Positions 60,201 to 64,000 of a DNA stretch of 64,000 bases are shown one piece after another. Origin of the DNA: an uncultured Dongia sp. (GTDB lineage Bacteria; Pseudomonadota; Alphaproteobacteria; Dongiales; Dongiaceae). The stretch spans positions 1 to 64,000 of the forward strand of contig NZ_CAKZGO010000040.1 of assembly GCF_936916975.1 (NCBI RefSeq), written 5' to 3'. Position numbers and translations under genes: made by a program. The notes below the pieces were generated by a model that saw only the letters and a program-made list of their open reading frames with translations, was not told the DNA's origin and did no database searches. Positions within the stretch are counted from its first letter, which is position 1. Every line of letters starts with the position of its first letter.

Positions 60201-61163
60201 CTCGATGGCGGCACGGGCAACGACACGATGACTGGCGGCACTGGTGACGATGTATTCGTTGTACAGGCGGCCGGCGATTCCGTGGTCGAAGCCGTTGGCG
60301 AAGGTATCGATTCGGTCGAGAGCTCCATCACGATCACATCCCTTGCGGCCAATGTTGAAAATCTAACTCTCACTGGTACATCCGGCATTGGAGGTACGGG
60401 CAATGCGCTCGACAACAGCATCCTTGGCAATAGTGGTGCCAACGCGCTGAACGGCGGCGGCGGCAATGATCTCCTAAATGGCGGTGGCGGTGCTGACGCG
60501 ATGACCGGTGGCATGGGCGATGACCGATACGTGGTCGATCTCGCGACGGATTCGGTCACCGAAAACGCGTCGGAAGGGGCTGATCTCGTGCAAAGCGGTG
60601 TCACTTGGACGCTTGGCGCCAATCTCGAAAATCTCAGCCTGACCGGGTCGAACGCAATCAATGGCACAGGAAATACACTCGACAATCAGCTTATAGGTAA
60701 CGGCGGGGCGAACGTCCTGACGGGCGGCGACGGCAACGATAGCCTTGATGGTGGTGCTGGCAACGATAGTTTGATCGGGGGCCAAGGCGCAGATGAATTC
60801 AAGTTCGGCCTTGCTGGCGGCAGAGACACGATTGATGCAACCGATACAGATGGTGGTGCGGACAAGCTCTTGATTGGGGCAGGAGTCTCGAATGAGCAAT
60901 TCTGGTTCCAGCAGTCTGGAAATGACCTGCTGATGACCATTATTGGCACGAATGACACGGTCACTGTCCAGGGCTGGTACAGCAGCACGACCAAGCAGCT
61001 CGATCGGATCGAACTGGCAGACGGGAAATACGCTACAGCCAGTGATGTAGAACAATTGCGGTCGGCCATGGCATCGTTCAGCCCGCCGCCATTGGGCCAG
61101 ATGACACTTGATCCTACTGCGTTGCAGTCGTTGACGCCGACGTTGGCAGCTGCTTGGCACTAA
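51249..61163 (+). CDS. Giant RTX repeat protein with N-terminal lysozyme-like domain
   Basis: A 3304-residue RTX protein. Residues ~20-210 resemble a T4-lysozyme (GH24) fold, with Glu35, Asp44 and a TIGMGF strand in EGSEALPYLDNAEP; this is a candidate peptidoglycan-cutting or binding domain. Calcium-binding GGxGxD repeats occupy ~415-570. A stretch of EF-hand-like DLDGNG, DTNGNG, DSNADG and DADSDG sites is at ~831-951. From ~1265 to 3180 come about 19 long repeats of roughly 90 residues, each NLTLTGS..GTGNxLDN followed by GGxGNDTLxGGxGxDTL and YVVDNxxD. The final ~120 residues (VTVQGWYSS and similar) have no repeats and should hold the type I secretion signal. The GTG start at 51249 follows GGGAG; a TTG at 51225 is possible. 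Confidence 0.93.
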   Translation: MFTFNLLSTEDTTTTENYNRSNYLDYAWAILKQLEGSEALPYLDNAEPDHKATIGMGFNIEDTPLALQKTIEAMGYNPALTHTDPADGQVKTLQEKAQEVINAATTTGNLRATLNTMLREWTGDANATFALPNANDEILRPIWDELLETYENRVDIKIQILGAPGPAGTVPPSRERAVFLSLVYQSANLLGSSLEQAINANDRAEAWYEIRYNSNGDNSHTKRRYVESQIFGLYQSLDSNYEPTQQEALTAFRVFTKHENKILTYDAANIVQFGQAEAELAGIEGYLGEEIGAVQNREASLQPALNVLKNWWQQDVWSVIADQLDGAGITASDFYGNELASVFVAANSAPQVRVNGALADDVNEVPKFTVDRTNPTSELWNGGESGDATLNDMIFGRIEDSTGALSDEDDTLKGGNGNDIIIDGGGDDDISGGAGNDLLIGGAHNDTLNGDDGNDAIFGGSGDDHIFGGIGNDAIWDEDSDDNNGGAGVDIINGDPEAPDAGDNTIDGGAGNDTIRTGSGDDVIEGGADEDLIIAGNGADVLYGGNDQGDDGKRDILDGGAGPNEFHLGEGDVITNFKAGDKLFYNGVELVGAIDGPTEFLSIEQIEFLYHLDGATPLGHVGTLGEAYTFVEFDESGPVEGEQVYGDGWFSSWKATGVALAILLPGTTKPVLILDLDVEKNPNYEEDMIRGNVAQINEQHLSVAGGTLNFNYWVPNDTGPVPGYEAPQWRMDAWIHQSSLWSSNQEFEAALNYEGTIEELKLLGYDFEAKRWKSDLSSGPGMMSNSQGQDGGGYKSPDNLSPGLSAPTAPSSLGLIASSSISTASQLNSPLVIDLDGNGVSTTNLASSTAYFDLDANGFAQRTGWISSSDGFLAVDTNGNGIIDNVTELFGTQETLPNATTNGFDALRTFDSNADGTVDASDSNFSVLKVWIDADSDGFTDSGELHSLSSLGIQSILLTETTVNTTVNGNVITETAVVTTSSGSTTIGDVWFQNSATDTLDTGEATLADVYGRLPAIRGSGTLSGLRVSASSNAKLLGALVDLVNWPIATLGVPPDIMKRIDEIAWLWGTRSASANSQNRGEFVDGNHLVALENFAGTNFVQATGPEGANPGLNAAKSLEGAWAQLVEAIAARVLVQSIFSDVFSGVTYNWSTDSFAGTMNVSTVITGLTALAPTGDDIQKLQFWKSAIASLDQVAGGLGISQLTYLSQLNGALAAAGVERTAADVRSLQFQFGADRWVGAGEINKIYTSDSPTVATAGMFATEIHGGAGNDILIGGAGNDHLEGGGGANVYYFGQGAGSDTVLESDLVPGEIDTIQFTGTVAPSDIILSIDPNNPNSLRIELKNSGDVLNIVDQFASATSGIDLFKFANGIDLTRSQLVSTYVTGTTSGDADLTGGVGADVINGLAGADTMTGRIGNDTYVVENSGDVVVEQSDGGYDSVDASISYSLGANIESLILHGGDLNGAGNSLDNRISGTEGDNILDGQTGADTLIGRGGNDTYHVDDAKDVVIESEEGGSDVVISSISHTLANDVETLILSGSGATNGTGNVGSNNITGTQGNNVLSGDKGDDSLDGSAGDDTLDGGDGADILQGGIGADTMIGGAGNDSYYVDSAGDQVIEVGPGGDDTVYSSIDFVAGDYIDRVDLVGDADINVTGSNQGTFIWGNDGANSLTGLDGADELHGQGGDDTLSGGAGNDYLFGDDGKNILDGGAGIDNMWGGDGIDTFYVDDVADYAFDWGDVGIFDEVIASVSYTINNSIEVLTLVGPAALSGTGAANYNTINGNSLNNTLDGKHGDDTLYGADGDDTLIGGDEADFVGDDELYGESGSDNLSGGGGSDILDGGADDDVLSGGTGNDTLDGGAGSDTIVGGAGNDTYVVDSSGDTITEASGEGVDLVKSTVSWSLGSNFENLTLIGSASIDGTGNAIANAIVGNSGANIIDGGTGADTMTGGQGDDHYYVDTASDKAVELVSEGTDTIHASINWTLGANIENLVLSGGSAISGTGNTLDNNVVGNVAANTLSGGTGADTMSGGDGDDIYVVDNSLDTVVETTNEGKDLVQSSMDWSLSANTENLTLTGALAINGTGNELDNIIIGNTGANSLFGGAGNDTLNGGTGADSLSGGAGNDTYVVDNVGDVVSEVADEGIDTVQSSIAYTLGSDVENLTLAGSSGVAGTGNALDNIIIGNTGANNLSGGLGNDIIIGGSGTDTMSGGVGDDTYIVDSASDATNENAGEGTDLVESSVTRTLGLNLENLTLTGASAINGTGNAAANTIRGNTANNILDGAAGADTLIGGTGNDTYNVDDVGDDIVELANEGTDLVQAWVTHTLSAEIENLTLMTTTAINGTGNDLDNVLTGNSGVNILTGGVGNDLLNGAAGADTLIGGAGNDTYVVDNVNDVATESTDEGVDVVQSSIAWTLAGNIENLTLTGSGNINGTGNSLNNSLTGTSGNNLLDGGAGEDTLAGGAGNDTYIVDNSNDVVTENAAQGTADLVQSSISWTLGAEIENLTLTGTLGNSGTGNSAANVITGNTGANTLSGGDGNDTLDGGTGADTLEGGLGDDIFVVDNAGDTISEATGEGVDTVQSSLTYTLAVDLENLTLTGSAALNGTGNAADNVLTGNSGINILTGGIGNDTLNGAGGADNLSGGVGDDTYVVDNASDVTTESAGDGTDLVQSSVTRTLGANLENLTLIGSGNISGTGNTLDNVVTGNSGNNTLDGGGGTDTLVGGGGNDTYIVDGLEDTIAEVAGQGTADLVQTALSWTLGTNIENLTLTGVGAVDGTGNALDNVLTGNTAANVLAGGDGNDTLNGGTGIDTLTGGAGNDIYVVDVAGDVVTELADEGVDAVQSVIAYTLGANIENLTLTGSSAISGTGNALDNMITGNTGINTLTGGDGNDTLNGGTGADVLIGGTGNDVYVVDNASDTVTENADEGIDLVQSSVTWTLSATVENLTLTGSSGLSATGNALDNILIGNSGANALTGGAGNDRLDGGTGNDTMTGGTGDDVFVVQAAGDSVVEAVGEGIDSVESSITITSLAANVENLTLTGTSGIGGTGNALDNSILGNSGANALNGGGGNDLLNGGGGADAMTGGMGDDRYVVDLATDSVTENASEGADLVQSGVTWTLGANLENLSLTGSNAINGTGNTLDNQLIGNGGANVLTGGDGNDSLDGGAGNDSLIGGQGADEFKFGLAGGRDTIDATDTDGGADKLLIGAGVSNEQFWFQQSGNDLLMTIIGTNDTVTVQGWYSSTTKQLDRIELADGKYATASDVEQLRSAMASFSPPPLGQMTLDPTALQSLTPTLAAAWH

Positions 61164-61173
61164 GTTGGAGAAC

Positions 61174-61200
61174 GGATGACCCGTCAGCAGCGGGTCATCC
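61174..61200 (+). terminator. Terminator after the RTX gene
   Basis: Perfect ten-base arms GGATGACCCG (61174-61183) and CGGGTCATCC (61191-61200), 7-base loop, ten bases after the stop codon. The tail lacks a T run. Confidence 0.7.
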
Positions 61201-61426
61201 GAAGTCAATTCCGATATTGAGGCGGCGTCGCCACCCATACCGCCAAACTTGATTGGCTTTGCCCCCACGTCCGCTCGACTTCCGGTCCAGCGTCGAGCGC
61301 GCCTCTCTTTGGCGGGCTGTCGTGTGGGGTGAGGCCTCTCGTTTGCCGGCGCCGGAAGGGGCTCCCACCGCCCCCCAATGCCGTGTCCAAATACGCGCCA
61401 ATCCTTTCCTAAGATATGAGCGAAGC

Positions 61427-61459
61427 GGGCGCGCGCCGGCAACGGCGCGCCCTCTTTTC
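61427..61459 (+). terminator. Second terminator at the oriT boundary
   Basis: Arms GGGCGCGC (61427-61434) and GCGCGCCC (61445-61452) are followed by TCTTTTC. It would shield the oriT and mob genes from RTX transcription. Confidence 0.75.
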
Positions 61460-61484
61460 ATGCTCGCTTACGGGTTAGGTCGAG

Positions 61485-61685
61485 TGTGACAGGCAAAAAG
61501 CCCCTTGTGACAGCTCATGCCCCTAGGTGTGACAGCCCAAAAAGTAGCTGTGACGGGCATGGGACAGCGAAACGGCAGAATGTGACTTGGGCATAGGCAC
61601 GCGTTCGAATTCCGAAATGGCGGTTTTCTGCGGGATTGAAGATGAATAGGCTAGCTGATAGTGTAGTAGGTAGTATGGCAGGATA
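61485..61685. other. Candidate transfer origin (oriT)
   Basis: Five TGTGAC direct repeats (61485, 61506, 61528, 61549, 61581), most in the form TGTGACAG and about 21 bases apart, precede an A/T-richer stretch. On the minus strand, 61685-61678 read TATCCTGC, which fits the RK2/IncP nick consensus YATCCTG|Y. MobC and the relaxase follow directly. The nick would make the minus strand the transferred strand, with its 5' end pointing toward lower coordinates. Inverted CATGCCC/GGGCATG elements also occur (61516-61522 and 61555-61561). Confidence 0.6.
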
Positions 61686-61811
61686 CGCATATTGGCAGCC
61701 AATGCGCTCGACCTGACCCCTGCCAGGGTGGGCAGGCCCGATAAATCGAGCCAATCGGCCCCCGTCGCGACGCTGGGGCCGAAGCCGGTCAGAACCGGCG
61801 AAGGAGAAGAA

Positions 61812-62156
61812 ATGGCGATCAACCCTCAAATGATGTTCCGGGCAGATCCTGAATTGCGAGACGCCATCACCGCATCCCAAGAGGGGGCCGGTGATCGCAA
61901 CACTGCCGCCGCCTTGCGGCGTCTCGTGGTGCGGGGTCTCGAATTGGGGCCGGTGTTCACCCGGCCCGAGTTGGAACAGCTCGAACAGGTCCGCTTGCAA
62001 CTGTCCTATCTGGGCAACAACCTGAATCAGCTCTTGCGCCAGGCCTACATGCGGGATGTGGCGACCGGCTTTGATTGGCCGGCCCTTGAGCATACCGCGG
62101 TCGAGCTTGGCCGGGTTCGCCAGGCCCTCACCAAAGCCTTCCTGGGTCGTCTGTGA
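61812..62156 (+). CDS. mobC: MobC-like relaxosome accessory protein
   Basis: A 114-residue protein of the MobC/relaxosome form: a ribbon-helix-helix-like N-terminal half (NPQMMFRADPELRDAITAS, ALRRLVVRGLEL) and the signature LEQVRLQLSYLGNNLNQLLRQAY found in MobC proteins. It should bind oriT and help the relaxase open the strands. ATG 61812 follows AAGGAGA. It overlaps the relaxase start. Confidence 0.85.
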   Translation: MAINPQMMFRADPELRDAITASQEGAGDRNTAAALRRLVVRGLELGPVFTRPELEQLEQVRLQLSYLGNNLNQLLRQAYMRDVATGFDWPALEHTAVELGRVRQALTKAFLGRL

Positions 62157-64000
62157 GCGACAGCGCCTTTGATGACCGGGCCAAGGGCCGCGCCCTCTGG
62201 GGCCGCCCTGAGTTCGATCGCTTCGCCAAAGGGCGCCTCATCGAGAAGGGGGCGCGGGACCGACATAGGGCAGGGCGGGCCAGCCAGCGGGCCTCCCAGG
62301 GCGCGCCGGGGTCCGAGCCGGGCGGGCATGAGGCCGTCATCAAGGTTGTTAGCTGGGGCAAAAGCTCACGCTCCGCCCTGGCGACTGCTCGGTACATTAC
62401 CCGGACCCGCCCCAAGGACGCCCCGGAGGCCGCCCTGTCGGCTCGGACCAGTGATGGCCTAGAGATCGCCCCGGAAGATATGAAGGCCTACTTAGAGACG
62501 TGGGGGCTCATCCCTGACGCCCGGAATTTGTCCGCCGAAGCACAGGGGCTCAGTGCCAACGAGCGGTTGCAAATGCCTGAGCGCGACCGGTTCGACCGTC
62601 GTCAGATCGGACACATGATTATGTCCATCCCGGCAGTGGCAGGTGCCACCGCCGACCAGGTCGAGGCGATCAGCCAAGACACCCTTGAGGAAGCGTTTGC
62701 CCGGCGCGGCATCGAGTACATCTATGTCGTCCACACCGACCACAGCGCCCGGCCCCATGCCCATGTCATGTTTCGGGTGACCCTTGCGGAGCCAGGTGGC
62801 AACAAGCGTCAGCTTCGCATGGGCCCCGAGGATCTGCGCGTCATCCGGCAGACCTTCGCAGAGAAGGGGAGGGACCAAGGCGTCAATCTGGTGGCGACCG
62901 CCCGTGAGGACCGCAAGCAGCTTGCGCCGGCATTGGCCCAGGGGATCGAGCAAGCCCGGCCCAACCGTCGCTACATCGATGCCAAGACCCGCGAGGATCA
63001 AGACGCCCCTTGGCTGGCAGTGAGGGCGCCCGTTTTTCATTCGCGACATGGCGCTGCCTATCAGCAGCGATTCCTTGGGGCGGAACAGACCAGCTCGTTA
63101 CCGCCGCCCCCGGCGATCGAGCTGCCGGCGTTGCCCAAGAAGACCGACCGGCTGATAGAGCAGGCCTGCACGTCATTCGCCGATCCAGTTGCGGCTAAGC
63201 GGAATTTCACGGAGCTTTACGCCGAGGCTCCACAGTTTGCGCTTTGGGCCCTGAATAATAGACCCGAGGTTGTCGGTACGGTCGCGCCGGGGGCCAAGGC
63301 GCCGCGCCTCTATTTGCGCCAGAAGGACACCGGGCCAGTTAGGGAGCCATTTGAGGCGAGCCCTGAACGCGTCGCAGAACTCGACCGCCGTATGCAAATG
63401 ACCTATGGCCGGGGCTGGAAGGAACGTATGGCGGGTGAAATTCAAGGCAGCGATGCACTGTCGCGATTGCCCATCGTGAATGCCGAGCGACAACACCAGA
63501 AAGCGATTGCGCGCGACCCGCAGTTTAGCCAAGCAGATTCGGCCGAACCGACGTTGAAAGCTTGGCGCGACAAGGCCCGCCAGGCGTTGTCAGCAGCGCC
63601 ACAGGAACCACGGCCGATTGCTGCCGCGCGTGCCTCAGCGGAGCGAGCCGCGCGCGCTGCCGTAACGCATCAGCGGCGGGTGAAGCGGACCGAGAACAAC
63701 AACGCCTTGCTCCAACGCGCGGTAGATCGGTTTGGCGCCTTGCCGGGGCTACCGCGGCCGGCACCGACGATTGGGCCCCTAGCGGCAATGCCAGCGCCGA
63801 AAGAAGCGCCGGAAAAGAGCCTGCCGGGCTGGTTTAACCGGATGTTCAAGCGCGAGAAGCCTGCTGCGCCGGCACCGACGCCTGCGATGCCGGCAACGCA
63901 GCCGACCGCAGCGCGGCCGGCGCCGGATGCACCTATCACGCCTGAAGTGCCAAGGCCTGTGACCCAAACGCAGCAGCCGACGCAGATTTCACCGCGTCGT
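62153..64000 (+). CDS. HUH relaxase (MobA/VirD2-like), cut by window end
   Basis: The first 616 residues of a relaxase, open to the window edge. The GTG at 62153 overlaps the mobC stop (GTGA). SALATARYITRTR holds a candidate nucleophilic Tyr and the motif VVHTDHSARPHAHVMFR supplies the metal-binding His triad (HxDxxxxPHxH). It cuts oriT and stays covalently bound to the 5' end. The middle region is basic and helical; residues from about 560 are Pro/Ala-rich, an expected linker to a C-terminal secretion or helicase part outside the window. It is of the MOBP/MOBQ style; the exact class cannot be set from this part. Confidence 0.9.
   Translation, partial: MSDSAFDDRAKGRALWGRPEFDRFAKGRLIEKGARDRHRAGRASQRASQGAPGSEPGGHEAVIKVVSWGKSSRSALATARYITRTRPKDAPEAALSARTSDGLEIAPEDMKAYLETWGLIPDARNLSAEAQGLSANERLQMPERDRFDRRQIGHMIMSIPAVAGATADQVEAISQDTLEEAFARRGIEYIYVVHTDHSARPHAHVMFRVTLAEPGGNKRQLRMGPEDLRVIRQTFAEKGRDQGVNLVATAREDRKQLAPALAQGIEQARPNRRYIDAKTREDQDAPWLAVRAPVFHSRHGAAYQQRFLGAEQTSSLPPPPAIELPALPKKTDRLIEQACTSFADPVAAKRNFTELYAEAPQFALWALNNRPEVVGTVAPGAKAPRLYLRQKDTGPVREPFEASPERVAELDRRMQMTYGRGWKERMAGEIQGSDALSRLPIVNAERQHQKAIARDPQFSQADSAEPTLKAWRDKARQALSAAPQEPRPIAAARASAERAARAAVTHQRRVKRTENNNALLQRAVDRFGALPGLPRPAPTIGPLAAMPAPKEAPEKSLPGWFNRMFKREKPAAPAPTPAMPATQPTAARPAPDAPITPEVPRPVTQTQQPTQISPRR

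Noticed and set aside
61260-61400. A third copy of the structured leader before mobC
   Set aside because: The region is GC-rich with inverted repeats but lacks the ordered landmarks shared by the two true copies.
52250-61442. Many long minus-strand open frames under the RTX gene
   Set aside because: They are mirrored products of the repeats (Pro/Ser/Val-rich), and the plus-strand gene is certain.

Overview
The window is plasmid-type DNA from an alphaproteobacterium, perhaps a relative of the Rhodospirillales; that affiliation is inferred from gene content and the CRISPR repeat type, not from a marker gene. It has no housekeeping genes. It carries a nearly complete conjugation apparatus, an iteron origin with a RepA-type initiator, a ParA partition pair and a relaxase running off the right edge. 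A large conjugative plasmid fits best. A tRNA-Arg 3' fragment and a tyrosine integrase suggest it can also integrate, or was assembled from integrating elements.

Layout. 1-1322: the 5' end of a type I secretion ABC transporter (minus strand) and two small genes. 1440-13141: a virB2-virB11 mating-channel operon (virB2, B3, B4, B5, B6, B7, B8, a 70-codon gene, B9, B10, a large cysteine-module secreted protein, terminator, B11, a small membrane protein). 13474-15853: a second replication-type protein with a DnaA domain-I-like tail, a thermonuclease and small genes. 15854-21074: a long structured leader before a DUF3560/methyltransferase fusion, a DUF1778/GNAT toxin-antitoxin pair, a Fic protein and a small ADP-ribosyltransferase-like protein. 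21370-30613: a defence island with an orphan type II-C cas9, a tracrRNA antisense to its upstream region, a six-repeat CRISPR array without cas1/cas2, DarTG, a tyrosine integrase and an OLD-family ATPase/nuclease. 30945-34602: a perfect palindrome, partition locus, oriV, repA and the tRNA-Arg fragment. 34891-45261: accessory genes, including a SRAP operon, endonuclease I, membrane proteins, a metallopeptidase-like protein, a RelE/HTH pair and a Rap1a-like protein. 45589-48823: a second copy of the structured leader, ssb, virD4 and virB1. 48824-61163: degraded DNA with an hlyD remnant, a secreted protein and a 3304-residue RTX protein. 61485-64000: candidate oriT, mobC and the relaxase.

How it works together. 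VirD4, MobC and the relaxase would process oriT and feed the VirB channel; VirB1 opens the peptidoglycan. The candidate nic site lies on the minus strand, so the entering strand would be the template for ssb and the DUF3560/methyltransferase gene. Both of these follow the same long hairpin leader, in which one stem shows compensatory base changes between the two copies. This suggests early-expression elements, perhaps single-strand promoters. Cas9, DarTG, OLD, Fic and the toxin-antitoxin pairs would supply phage or plasmid exclusion and maintenance. The RTX protein is probably exported by a type I system whose ABC subunit is at the left edge and whose adaptor is represented here only by a broken remnant.
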